DNA of 64,000 bases from Streptomyces canus (lineage in GTDB: Bacteria > Actinomycetota > Actinomycetes > Streptomycetales > Streptomycetaceae). Positions within the stretch are counted from its first letter, which is position 1, and each line of letters opens with the position of its first letter. This document shows, piece after piece, positions 51,650-59,673 of this stretch. Made by a program: the position numbers and the translations under genes. The notes beneath the pieces were generated by a model, which was not told the DNA's origin, did no database searches, and worked only from the letters and a program-made list of their open reading frames with translations. The stretch covers positions 7,988,001 to 8,052,000 of the forward strand of contig NZ_JAUSYQ010000002.1 in assembly GCF_030816965.1 (NCBI RefSeq), read 5' to 3'.

Positions 51650-51846
51650 TTTCCTGCTCCCTTCCGGTGGAAATGCCCCCCCGCTGGAGCGCGAACAACA
51701 CACGCGACGAGGGTGGTGCCGGCCGTCCGGCCTGTCGGCAAGCGCCTGAACGCACTGTTCGCCTTACGCACGCCGCCAAGCAGTTCGGCTTCCCGCTGCC
51801 GTAACGGACCTCCGGGGCGGGGGAGTTGAACCGCAGGCCCGCCTTG

Positions 51847-51963
51847 TCAGAGCCGGCCGCGGCGGGCGGCCTGCCAGGCGAGTTGCACGCACGTCCCTGC
51901 CCCGGCACGTTCCATCAGACGCTGGATGCGGCGCTGGACGGTCCTTCGACTGGCTGTGTGTGA
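51847..51963 (-). pseudogene. C-terminal remnant of a LuxR-type regulator
   Basis: One minus-strand frame reads SRRTVQRRIQRLMERAGAGT then CVQLAWQAARRGRL and stop. This is the typical C-terminal helix-turn-helix end of Streptomyces TrmB/LuxR-type regulators (usually ...QLGWQAARRGWL). The rest of the gene is absent upstream. No other gene is supported between 51650 and 52075. Confidence 0.65.
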
Positions 51964-52075
51964 GAACGGACAGTGCTTTGACACCGGTTTGGGGGGCATT
52001 CGGAGGCTGGCGTCGGGGGGCGTTCACGAGTTTCGACAGCAACCTGGTGCTACGGAGCGACTGGACGCCGTACGG

Positions 52076-52882
52076 TCAGCGAAGGGTTTGACCTGCGTAC
52101 AGCGCGCCGACGCTGGTAGCCAGGGTGCCGAGCAGGAGCCGGAGCGCGGTTTCGGGCAGGTGCGGCTGGAGGCGTGCGCCAAGGTATCCGCCGAGGAGGC
52201 CTCCGGCTCCACAGGACAGGCCCAGCAGCCAGTCGGGAGCGACGTCGCCCGTGGCGGCCAGGGAGAGCAGCGCGTAGGTGGCCGCGCCGACGATGGAGGT
52301 CACGAAGGTGGAGGCCAGGGCGGCGGGTGCGACAAGGGCGACTGGTGCGCCGCGGCCGACGAGGATCGGCCCGAGCAGGGAGCCGCCACCGATCCCGTAG
52401 ATGCCGCCGAGGACACCGACGGCCAGGGCCAGCGACGTAGTCGCGCGGGGCGAAGGCTGGTCGTGGGTGCCGGGTGATGCCGGGCGTACGGTCCGCAGCC
52501 ACAGCCACAGCCCGAGTGGCAGGAGCAGCGCCGCTACGAGAAGGCGGAAGATGCGTGGGCCGGGAACGGCGAACACGCGGATGACGGCGCCCATGACGAC
52601 ACCGGGAACGGTGCCCGCGACGAGTAAGCGGGTCAGCGGCCCACCCAGTCGCCCGGCTCGCCGGTACCGCAAGAGGGCACCGGGGCCGGCCATGACGTTG
52701 TAGAGCAGGTTCGTAGGCGTCACGGCCGGGCTCGGCACGCCCAGCACGCTGACCTGGATGGGCAGCAGGAAAACCGCCCCCGAGACGCCGACGGGCGCGG
52801 TGGTGACCGATATCAGCAGCCCGGCGGCGAACCCGAGCAACCCCGTCGACCACTCCACGACAATCCCCTCAGCACTCTTCAA
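52076..52882 (-). CDS. TauE/SafE-family membrane permease
   Basis: A 268-residue protein with about eight hydrophobic segments. AAGLLISVTTAPVGVSGAVF and LPIQVSVLGVPSPAVTPTNL form the first conserved half. GVLGGIYGIGGGSLLGPILV and PAALASTFVTSIVGAATYAL repeat it, the inverted two-half pattern of TauE/SafE transporters. Members are suggested to export sulfite, sulfoacetate or other small anions. It is divergent from a truncated Ohr gene, with two GTCACC-type operators in between, so it may be under the CGNR regulator. Confidence 0.88.
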   Translation of the reverse strand: MKSAEGIVVEWSTGLLGFAAGLLISVTTAPVGVSGAVFLLPIQVSVLGVPSPAVTPTNLLYNVMAGPGALLRYRRAGRLGGPLTRLLVAGTVPGVVMGAVIRVFAVPGPRIFRLLVAALLLPLGLWLWLRTVRPASPGTHDQPSPRATTSLALAVGVLGGIYGIGGGSLLGPILVGRGAPVALVAPAALASTFVTSIVGAATYALLSLAATGDVAPDWLLGLSCGAGGLLGGYLGARLQPHLPETALRLLLGTLATSVGALYAGQTLR

Positions 52883-53075
52883 CCGACACCCGTAACAGGC
52901 TCTGCCTCAGGTGCCTCCCGTTCTCGTGAACGTCGACCCCGCCCCGATCCAACCGCCTCCCGAGACGGTGAACAACTGCTGTCAAAGGATCGGGCAGGCG
53001 TCACTCGACACCACTGGCACAGCTGGGACACGTCACAAGAGCGACAAGGGATACGGGTAACCCGCAAAGTCGCCA

Positions 53076-53138
53076 GTCACCTGCTTGACGGGTGACGGTG
53101 GCGGCTGCCATGCTTGCGTCACCGTCTCAACCGGTGAT
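53076..53138. promoter_or_regulatory. Two GTCACC-N9-GGTGAC operators between TauE and the Ohr remnant
   Basis: Site one is GTCACC-N9-GGTGAC at 53076-53096. Site two is GTCACC-N9-GGTGAT at 53118-53138. Their centres are 42 bp apart, four helical turns. The first has TTGACG in its spacer. Confidence 0.78.
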
Positions 53139-53198
53139 GCGAAGGTGTCCTGGTCGGCAGGTGCCCGAAGACGTTCGATCCAGATGGGGAGCACAGTC

Positions 53199-53454
53199 AT
53201 GGCAGTCCCCTGCACCGCCGTTGCCGACGTCGACGGAGAGGGCCGCAACGGCGGTCACGTCCGCTCCTCCGACGGTCTTCTGGAGACCGGCCTCGCCCTC
53301 CCCGAGGAGCTCGGGGGTGCCGGCACCGCGACCAACGCCGAGCAGCTCCTGGGCGCGGGCTGGGCCGCCTGCTTCCCCGGCGCCCTGCGCCGTGCCGCCA
53401 CCCTCCGCAAGCTACGGCTGACCAGCACCACCGTCACTGCCGAGATCACCCTGA
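53199..53454 (+). pseudogene. Truncated organic hydroperoxide resistance (Ohr/OsmC) gene
   Basis: From ATG 53199 the first 85 residues match Ohr: YTAVA-type start (CTAVADVDGEGRNGG), LALPEELGGAGTATNAEQLL and GAGWAACFPGALRRAA, where Cys58 would be the peroxidatic cysteine. Homology ends near TAEITLT (about 53454). The frame stays open to 53846, but the remainder is antisense to a cupin remnant and not Ohr-like. The second catalytic cysteine (the VCPYS region) is missing, so peroxidase activity is not expected. It sits behind two GTCACC-type operators. Confidence 0.8.
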
Positions 53455-53835
53455 CCACATTCCCTTCGCGCCGGTCTCTGCGGTTTTGGCGGCCGGAGTG
53501 GCCTTGGTCGGCGGGGAGCGTCGTGCGCCGTGCGGCAGACGTACAGGACGTCGAGCACGACATCGGTCGTGCCGAAATTGCGGCCGAGGTGGACGCGGTC
53601 GGCGCCGGACGGCCCGGTGAGACTGCTGCCGGCCTGGTGGACGCCATCGGATGCGCAGTCCGAGCCGAAGTGGCTGAGTGTGCCCTGCTGGACGAAGCCG
53701 AGGAGGGTTCCCTCGTGGTAGTGCCAGCCTGTGCTCCGGCCCGGTGGGATGGTGACCTGGCGGGGAGGAGCAAGTTCCGCAGGACCTCAAGGACCCCGCC
53801 GCCGACCGAGCCCCACTTTCGCCGGAGCCGCGCGC
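53446..53835 (-). pseudogene. Cupin-domain gene remnant, antisense to the Ohr frame
   Basis: In the minus strand QVTIPPGRSTGWHYHEGTLL then GFVQQGTLSHFGSDC and GADRVHLGRNFGTTDVVLDV are clearly a small cupin with the metal-binding HxH...H set. The N-terminal part (VLEVLRNLLLPA) lies one frame away, and the C-terminal end after VLYV shifts again to a stop at 53446. There are thus at least two frameshifts. Its 3' end abuts the point where Ohr homology stops. Confidence 0.72.
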
Positions 53836-53850
53836 CGCCCAGGTGAGGGA

Positions 53851-54414
53851 TCAGCGGGCGGCTGCCGCCGGCGCGGTCTTCTTGCGTGCGCGGTACGCGG
53901 CGGCCTTGATCTTGTTGCCGCAGGACTCCATGCCGCACCACTGGCGCCGCATGCCCCGGGAGCGGTCGATGTAGACCCGGGTGCACTCGGGGTTGCCGCA
54001 CTCCTTCATCAAGGGGACGTCCGGACCGCTGAGCAGTTCCACGGCCTGCCGGGCGACGGTCGCCAGTGCCTGCTCCGGCGTCGCCTCGGTGTGCCGTCCG
54101 GCCAGGGTGAGCTGCGGCGTCACGGGAGGCTTGCGGGCGGCTGCGTTGACCACGGCGAGCGCCTCCCGGTCGAACTCCTCACCGAGACGGCGGTTCGTGA
54201 CGAGCCGGTAGACGGCCTCGCGTACGGTCGTCGCCGCCCGGACGTCGTCCTCCTCGCCGGGAGTGATCGTGTCCACCAGCCCGGACTCCACGTACCAGGC
54301 ATTCAGCCGCTCCGGCGTCACGAACATCTCGAACCGCGTCGAGCGCCGGGCCCGGAGGGTGGCCGCGAAATCGAGAGCAGGGTGTCCGCATACGAATACA
54401 TGGTCAGGATTCAC
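53851..54414 (-). CDS. CGNR zinc-finger (ABATE domain) regulator
   Basis: A 187-residue protein from GTG 54414. The N-terminal ABATE domain begins DHVFVCGHPALDFAATLRAR and contains TVREAVYRLVTNRRLGEEF. The C-terminal zinc finger (about 137-175) reads CGNPECTRVYIDRSRGMRRQ then WCGMESCGNKIKAAAYRARK, with CGNK in place of CGNR. Such proteins are thought to bind DNA and ligand as stress regulators. An ATCACC-N9-GGTGAC site lies directly before its start codon, so autoregulation through this operator is likely. Confidence 0.9.
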   Translation of the reverse strand: MNPDHVFVCGHPALDFAATLRARRSTRFEMFVTPERLNAWYVESGLVDTITPGEEDDVRAATTVREAVYRLVTNRRLGEEFDREALAVVNAAARKPPVTPQLTLAGRHTEATPEQALATVARQAVELLSGPDVPLMKECGNPECTRVYIDRSRGMRRQWCGMESCGNKIKAAAYRARKKTAPAAAAR

Positions 54415-54435
54415 ATCACCATCTTGACAGGTGAC
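54415..54435. promoter_or_regulatory. ATCACC-N9-GGTGAC operator at the CGNR gene start
   Basis: The inverted repeat immediately precedes the GTG start of the CGNR gene, and its spacer holds CTTGACA. It is the fourth member of the local operator family. A degenerate half-site (GTCACCGCCTT) also occurs at 55114 before the alpha/beta hydrolase gene. Confidence 0.75.
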
Positions 54436-54456
54436 TCGAGTCGAACGCAAGGAGCG

Positions 54457-54665
54457 TCACCGCTTCAGACGGTTCTCCCTGGTCACGGCAGGCTCGAGAT
54501 CGTACGGGACCCACTTCTGCCGACCGCGTCCCGGTTCCAGGCGGAGCTCGCGGCCTGCCGGCGTCGGCGCAGCCAGCGGTCGTGGCTCGCCACGACGATC
54601 GCGCCGGGGCCTGGGCCGAAGGCGGCTTCCAACTCGTCGTCACCTACAGCGGGTTCACGCAGCTG
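54457..54665 (-). pseudogene. C-terminal remnant of an ABC-F ATPase gene
   Basis: The minus strand reads DDELEAAFGPGPGAIVVASH then DRWLRRR, the end of an ABC-F nucleotide-binding domain (VSHDR motif). One frame over it continues AGRELRLEPGRGRQKWVPYD to a stop at 54457. Only the last 60-70 residues remain, with one frameshift. Confidence 0.65.
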
Positions 54666-54673
54666 CTCCAGGT

Positions 54674-54945
54674 CACAGGCCGAGTACGACCAGGTCATCG
54701 GCACGGAACGACCCGGACCTGTCCGGCTTCCGTGGGTCCGGCGGCACGCTGCTGACCTGGCACGGGCTGGCCGACCGGTACATCCACGCGCCAGGGCACC
54801 GTGAAGTAGCGCGAGCAGGTCGAGCGGGAGCTGGGCGTAACCACGCGGGTCGACGACTTCTGCCGCCTTTTCCTCGCCCCGGGCACCAGCCACCGCGGTC
54901 TCAACGGCGGTGACGGCGCGGCCGACGGCCTCGCCGCGCTGACCG
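54674..54945 (+). pseudogene. Remnant of a tannase/feruloyl esterase gene
   Basis: Plus-strand frames read SQAEYDQVIGT, then NDPDLSGFRGSGGTLLTWHG and LADRYIHAPG, then REQVERELGVTTRVDDFCRL and FLAPGTSHRGLNGGDGAADG. These are the C-terminal catalytic region (Asp of HGLAD, His of GTSH) of the tannase/feruloyl esterase family, broken by at least two frameshifts. Confidence 0.7.
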
Positions 54946-54991
54946 CATGCTCTTCAGTGCCATGCCGTCGCACCGGGGGCGGCACATGTGC

Positions 54992-55011
54992 GGGGGGGGG
55001 GGGGGGGGGGG
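54992..55011. repeat. Homopolymer of 20 G
   Basis: Twenty consecutive G on the plus strand, 131 bp upstream of the alpha/beta hydrolase start, in the gap after the tannase remnant. Such runs are rare even in high-GC genomes and may be length-variable or an assembly effect. Confidence 0.9.
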
Positions 55012-55141
55012 CAGGTTCTTTCCCAGGCAGAGATCTGACTCTCCCGCGGACCGGGCGGGCGGCGGATGGTGGATGTGTGCCCGGCCCGGACCGGGTGTTC
55101 CACGGCATCGTCCGTCACCGCCTTCAGGGAGTGTTGTTTTC

Positions 55142-56062
55142 ATGGCCAGGACCCGTGTCAGTTTCGACAGCGCCGGTATCGAGATCGCGGCACACCTCTA
55201 CACCTCCGACAGACCGGCTGCCGGCCGCCGTCCGGCGCTGGTGGTCGGACACCCCGGGACCGGGGTGAAGGAGCAGACCTCAGGTACCTACGCGCAGCTG
55301 ATGGCCGAGCGCGGCTTCGTCACCCTCGCCTTCGACGCCGCCTACCAGGGTGAGTCCGGAGGCCTGCCCCGCGGGCTGGAGGACCCCGCCCAGCGCGTGG
55401 AGGACTTCAAGGCCGCGGTGTCCTACCTCACCACCCGCGACGATGTCGACCCCGACCGCATCGGCCTGCTCGGCATCTGCGCCTCCGGCGGCTACTCGCT
55501 GGCCGCCACCGGCGGCGACCACCGGGTCAAGGCCGTCGCCACCGTCTGCACCGCCGAACCCGCCCGCCAGTTCCGCTACGGCGCCGACGGCTCCCAGGAC
55601 CCGGCCGTCTTCCAGGCCCTCCTGGACGCCGCCGCCCAGGCCCGCACCCGCGCCGCCCGCGGCGAGGACCCCGGCGTGATGACGATGTTCCCCGAGACCG
55701 CCGAACAGGCGGGCACACTTGGCGGTGAACACGGCGTCGAAGGCTGGGAGTACTACTGCGGCCCCCGCGGCCACCACGAGCGCTCCGCGAAGTACCTCGC
55801 GTGGGACAGCATCGACAGGATGGCCTCCAGCGACGTCTTCCGTGCCGTCCCCCTCATCGGCCCCCGCCCCATGCTGCAGATCATCGGCGAACGCGCCGTC
55901 ACCGCCTGGATGGCCCTCGAGGCCCACCAGGCCGCTACCGGCCCCAAGGAACTCCACCGCATCCCCGGAGCCAGCCACGTCGACCTCTACGACAAGCGCG
56001 AATACATCGACCCCGCCGTGGACAAGCTCACCGACCACTTCACCACCCACCTCGACAAGTGA
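55142..56062 (+). CDS. Alpha/beta hydrolase, dienelactone-hydrolase-like
   Basis: A 306-residue cytoplasmic hydrolase. ALVVGHPGTGVKEQTSGTYA supplies the oxyanion-hole loop. The nucleophile elbow is GLLGICASGGYSLAA, where a cysteine occupies the usual nucleophile position (G-x-C-x-x-G), as in dienelactone-hydrolase relatives. PRPMLQIIGERAVTA and the catalytic His in IPGASHVDLYDK follow. ATG 55142 gives the family's usual N-terminus; the frame is open to 54947, but that would read through the poly-G tract. A GTCACC half-site lies just upstream. The substrate is unknown. Confidence 0.88.
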   Translation: MARTRVSFDSAGIEIAAHLYTSDRPAAGRRPALVVGHPGTGVKEQTSGTYAQLMAERGFVTLAFDAAYQGESGGLPRGLEDPAQRVEDFKAAVSYLTTRDDVDPDRIGLLGICASGGYSLAATGGDHRVKAVATVCTAEPARQFRYGADGSQDPAVFQALLDAAAQARTRAARGEDPGVMTMFPETAEQAGTLGGEHGVEGWEYYCGPRGHHERSAKYLAWDSIDRMASSDVFRAVPLIGPRPMLQIIGERAVTAWMALEAHQAATGPKELHRIPGASHVDLYDKREYIDPAVDKLTDHFTTHLDK

Positions 56063-56090
56063 TCGACCCGGGCCACGTACGCAAGACATG

Positions 56091-56125
56091 ACGAAGGGGC
56101 CGCCAGTCACGCTGTCGGCCCTCGT
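56091..56125 (+). terminator. Hairpin after the hydrolase gene
   Basis: ACGAAGGGGCCG pairs with CGGCCCTCGT with a bulge, 29 bases after the stop. Confidence 0.55.
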
Positions 56126-56700
56126 CGTGTGGGTCGTGCCGCACCGACGGCCCCGCGGATCAGTGGCCGGGAGCAGGCGGCGAGCATCTTGCCCTTGACT
56201 GTGCTCGGCTGCCGCGTCAGCTCGATGTCGCCCCGGGTGCCGTCGCCCTCGGGTGTCACAGGTCCTTGGTCCAGGAAGTACCCGTAGGTCCGTTCATCGG
56301 ATTCGGATGAAGACCTGCCAGGACATGGACACGTGGCACATCGACGACGGGCAAGGGACACGCGTCAGCCTGCGCGCCCTACGCGACGGGCCAGGGCTTC
56401 GGGCCTCCTGGGACGCACCCGACGACACGTCCCCGGCCGTCGAGCCTCACGGGCGGCGGGCGGCGACGCCACTGCGGGTGGCTCCAGGCCGAACTGCCTC
56501 GCCCCGCGACCCAAGGCGTGGGGGGTGGGGTGCGCGGGGCGAGGGGCTGGGCGTTCAACGGACGTAGCCGACAGCGAACCGCCTTGCGCGCGCACGGAAC
56601 CGCACGCTGGGTGGTTCGTGTAACGCCGACAGCGTCCCTGGCCAGGAAACACGCGGATCATGATCTGGCCCGTGCTGGTGGAGAACCGGAGTGTCAGACC
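56126..56700. other. No supported gene
   Basis: This stretch contains short ORFs only. One minus-strand frame (56107-56361) includes ERTYGYFLDQGPVTPEGDGT then RGDIELTRQPSTVKGKM, which could be a decayed gene, but I cannot place it. Confidence 0.4.
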
Positions 56701-57090
56701 TCAGCAACCGAAGTCGACGAGATCGAACGTGGCGTAGTGGTCGGAGGTGTAGTAGTCCTCCTGGGTCTCCTCGCCGGTGACGATGCGGCGCGCGCCGCGG
56801 GTGGAGGAGCCCGGCGTGATCACGGTGTACTCGTGATAGTAGCCAGAGGACTGTGAGGGCAGGACGCCTTCCCGGTTCTGGAAGACAGTGCCGTCCTGCG
56901 AGTACGGGTAGGGGCCGCCCGCGTCGATCAGGTCGAGCGTGTCGTACGCCTGGGAGGGCAGGTCGCTGTAGCAGATGCTGCCGACCGCGGCGGCCGCGGG
57001 CGTGGCGGTGGCGACGGTGCCGCCGACGAGGAGAGCGGACAGGACGGCGGCTGCCGTACCGATACGAGCGATTCGTGGGGGGAATCTCAT
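56701..57090 (-). CDS. Secreted guanyl-specific ribonuclease (RNase Sa type)
   Basis: A 129-residue preprotein: signal peptide to about residue 36, then a 93-residue mature enzyme nearly matching RNase Sa. Catalytic residues are Glu87 (YYHEYTVITPG), Arg102 (RGARRIVTGE) and His118 (SDHYATF), at spacings 15 and 31 as in Sa (Glu54, Arg69, His85). Cys40 and Cys129 form the single disulfide. It cleaves RNA after G. ATG 57090 is chosen; GTG 57096 is an alternative. No barstar-like inhibitor gene is adjacent, consistent with export before folding. Confidence 0.96.
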   Translation of the reverse strand: MRFPPRIARIGTAAAVLSALLVGGTVATATPAAAAVGSICYSDLPSQAYDTLDLIDAGGPYPYSQDGTVFQNREGVLPSQSSGYYHEYTVITPGSSTRGARRIVTGEETQEDYYTSDHYATFDLVDFGC

Positions 57091-57234
57091 GACCACATGA
57101 TGACGCGCGTAGACAGTGGCATGTCAATGACAACTCGAGGGATTTTCCCGTCAAGTCCGAGGAGTTTTCGCGGAGTTAACCTGCGACCCAGCGTCACCAC
57201 ATTGTCTCCGGCCGCTCGAGGGGGCCGGGGTCGT

Positions 57235-57435
57235 TCAGCCGGACCGCCGGCTCCCGGCGGCGGCGAACAGCGCGAACGCCAGCACGATCAGGGCGACGCT
57301 TGCGTAGACCTCGTAACCGTCGAGGAGACCGATGCGCTGGACGAGGCCGATGTGCCAGTCGGTGAACTCGTGCAGCAGACCCGTCCCGCCCTGCACCAGG
57401 GCGAGAAGACCGAGCAGTTCCAGGAGTTGCTTCAT
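57235..57435 (-). CDS. Small two-helix membrane protein
   Basis: A 66-residue protein from ATG 57435: KQLLELLGLLALVQGGTGLL is the first hydrophobic helix, HEFTDWHIGLVQRIGLLDGY a polar loop, and VYASVALIVLAFALFAAAG the second. A GAGGG site lies upstream. It is divergent from the histidine kinase. Small proteins of this layout are common in streptomycetes; the role is unknown. Confidence 0.7.
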   Translation of the reverse strand: MKQLLELLGLLALVQGGTGLLHEFTDWHIGLVQRIGLLDGYEVYASVALIVLAFALFAAAGSRRSG

Positions 57436-57613
57436 GGAGGGACCCTCGCCCCGCGGACCCCCCACGGGCATCGGCCGCGGGGTGAGCCTCCTCGCGCGAA
57501 AGCATCGGAACCACGGGGCCGCCCACGCCGAAAGTCTGCGGTGTCGCGACTTTGGTCGCGGATGCCGTCCACGGACGGGTGCGGCGGGCCCACGCTGCGT
57601 AGATTTGTCGACC

Positions 57614-58864
57614 GTGAGCGGTGACAAGACGGTTCCCGAACCTCCGGCCTTCCCCGGCCGACGCTGGTTGCTGCCGTCCGCGGTGATCCACGAGTTCGAC
57701 CCGTCCGCCGTTCGGCCCGGACGGCGGCCCCGGCGTACCGCGCGCGACTGGATCGTCGACTTCTCCTGCTTCCTCCTGGCCGTACTGATCGGCTTGATGG
57801 CCGCGGACGCGGTGGGCAACAACCCCCATGTGTCGCACACCGCGGCCACCCTGGACCAGCTGCTCGGCGCGCTCGCCTGCGCCGCCGTGTGGCTGCGCCG
57901 CCGCCGGCCGCTGGGCCTCGCCCTGGCCACGATCCCGCTCGGGGTGCTCTCGGACACGGCCGGCGGCGCCTGCATGATCGCGGTCTTCACCCTCGCCGTA
58001 CACCGCCCCTTCCGGTACGTCGCCTGGGTGGGCGGCATCAACATCGCCGTGGTCCCACTCACCTTCCGGCTGCGGCCCGACGCGGACCTGCCGTACCTCG
58101 TCTCGGTCCTCCTCTCCGTGGTGCTGATCGCCGCGATGGTCGGCTGGGGCCTGCTGGTGCGGGCCAAACGGCAGCTCATGTTCAGCCTGCGTGACCGCGC
58201 CCGGCGCGCCGAGACCGAGGCGCGACTGCGGGCCGAGCAGGCGCAGCGGCTCGCCCGCGAGGCCATCGCGCGCGAGATGCACGACGTCCTCGCGCACCGG
58301 CTGACGCTGCTGAGCGTCCACGCGGGGGCCCTGGAGTTCCGGCCGGACGCGCCTCAGGAGGAGGTCGCGCGGGCGGCCGGCGTCATCCGGGAGAGCGCGC
58401 ACGAGGCGCTCCAGGATCTCAGGGAGATCATCGGGGTGCTGCGGGCGGCGGACCACGACGACACGGGCCGGCCCCAGCCGACCCTCGCCGCGCTGGACAC
58501 CCTGGTCGCCGAGTCCCGCGAGGCCGGCATGAAGGTCATCCTCGACAGTCGCATGTCCGACCCCGCCGCCGTGCCCGCGTCCGTGGGCCGCACCGCCTAC
58601 CGCATCGCCCAGGAGAGCCTCACCAACGCCCGCAAGCACGCCCCCGGCACGGAGGTCACGGTCACCGTCGTCGGCGGCCCGGGCGAGGGCCTCGTCGTGA
58701 CCGTGCAGAACCCCGCGCCCGAGGGCGAGGTGCCGCACGTCCCCGGCTCGGGGCAGGGCCTGATCGGCCTCACCGAGCGTGCCACGCTCGCCGGTGGCCG
58801 GCTGGAGTACGGGGCGGAGACGGACGGGGCGTTCGGGGTGCGGGCGTGGCTGCCGTGGGGGTGA
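57614..58864 (+). CDS. Sensor histidine kinase (HisKA_3, NarL-system type)
   Basis: A 416-residue kinase. Residues about 45-195 hold several hydrophobic segments (VDFSCFLLAVLIGLMAADAV and LPYLVSVLLSVVLIAAMVGW) with only short outside loops, so it may sense membrane state. The phospho-accepting His223 lies in REMHDVLAHRLTLLSVHAGA. The ATP-binding domain has AYRIAQESLTNARKHAPGTE (N box) and GSGQGLIGLTERATLAGGRL (G boxes). GTG 57614 is the likely start; the frame is open to 57332. The response regulator follows 81 bp downstream. Confidence 0.93.
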   Translation: MSGDKTVPEPPAFPGRRWLLPSAVIHEFDPSAVRPGRRPRRTARDWIVDFSCFLLAVLIGLMAADAVGNNPHVSHTAATLDQLLGALACAAVWLRRRRPLGLALATIPLGVLSDTAGGACMIAVFTLAVHRPFRYVAWVGGINIAVVPLTFRLRPDADLPYLVSVLLSVVLIAAMVGWGLLVRAKRQLMFSLRDRARRAETEARLRAEQAQRLAREAIAREMHDVLAHRLTLLSVHAGALEFRPDAPQEEVARAAGVIRESAHEALQDLREIIGVLRAADHDDTGRPQPTLAALDTLVAESREAGMKVILDSRMSDPAAVPASVGRTAYRIAQESLTNARKHAPGTEVTVTVVGGPGEGLVVTVQNPAPEGEVPHVPGSGQGLIGLTERATLAGGRLEYGAETDGAFGVRAWLPWG

Positions 58865-58945
58865 CGTCCCCTGGTGTCGTCGGTAGTGCAACTCGCCCGG
58901 CCACAAGGGTGATTGCGCTCCGCCTCCGCGTGATTACGTAGGCCC

Positions 58946-59635
58946 ATGACTGTGATCAGAGTGCTCCTCGTCGACGACGACCCCCTCGTGCGGGCCGGTC
59001 TGTCCCTGATGATGGGCGGCGCCGAGGACATCGAGATCGTCGGAGAGGCGGCGGACGGCACCGAGGTCGAGGCGGCTGTGGACCGGACCCGCCCGGACGT
59101 CGTCCTCATGGACATCAGAATGCCGTCGGTGGACGGCCTCACGGCCACGGAACGGCTGCGCGGCCGCCTCGACGCCCCCCAGGTCGTCGTCCTGACCACC
59201 TTCCACGCAGACGAGCAGGTCCTACGGGCCCTGCGCGCGGGCGCCGCCGGTTTCGTCCTCAAGGACACCCCGCCCGCCGAGATCCTCGCCGCCGTACGAC
59301 GGGTCGCGGCCGGCGAACCCGTTCTGTCGCCCACCGTCACCCGCCGGCTCATGGAGCACGCGGTCGGCTCCGCCGCCGACACCCGAAGGGCACGCGCGCG
59401 TGAGCGCGTCGCCGCCCTCAACGACCGTGAACGCGAGGTCGCCGTCGCCGTCGGCCAGGGCCTGTCCAACGCCGAGATCGCCGCCGCCCTCTACATGAGC
59501 GTCGCCACGGTCAAGACCCACGTCTCCCGCGTGCTGGCCAAGCTCGACCTCAACAACCGGGTGCAGATCGCGTTGTTGGCGTACGACGCGGGACTGCTGG
59601 AAGGGTCCGCGGAATCCGAGCCGGACGGGCACTAG
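58946..59635 (+). CDS. NarL/LuxR-type response regulator
   Basis: A 229-residue regulator. The receiver domain has the acidic pair at 10-12 (LLVDDDPLVR), phospho-acceptor Asp56 (VVLMDIRMPS), the conserved Thr (VVVLTTFHAD) and Lys (GFVLKDTPPAE). The output domain is LuxR type (LNDREREVAVAVGQGLSNAE then IAAALYMSVATVKTHVSRVL). It pairs with the kinase upstream and precedes a P450 by 38 bp. Confidence 0.95.
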   Translation: MTVIRVLLVDDDPLVRAGLSLMMGGAEDIEIVGEAADGTEVEAAVDRTRPDVVLMDIRMPSVDGLTATERLRGRLDAPQVVVLTTFHADEQVLRALRAGAAGFVLKDTPPAEILAAVRRVAAGEPVLSPTVTRRLMEHAVGSAADTRRARARERVAALNDREREVAVAVGQGLSNAEIAAALYMSVATVKTHVSRVLAKLDLNNRVQIALLAYDAGLLEGSAESEPDGH

Positions 59636-59673
59636 GCACGGTCACCGGGCGTTGAGAGTGTGAGGGGGAGTTC

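Noticed and set aside
53455..53846. The C-terminal 130 codons of the Ohr frame as a genuine fused domain
   Set aside because: They are antisense to a recognisable cupin remnant and do not resemble a protein domain themselves.
54947..55141. An N-terminally extended hydrolase start at 54947
   Set aside because: It would translate the 20-G tract and Gly/Arg-rich junk; ATG 55142 gives the family's normal N-terminus.
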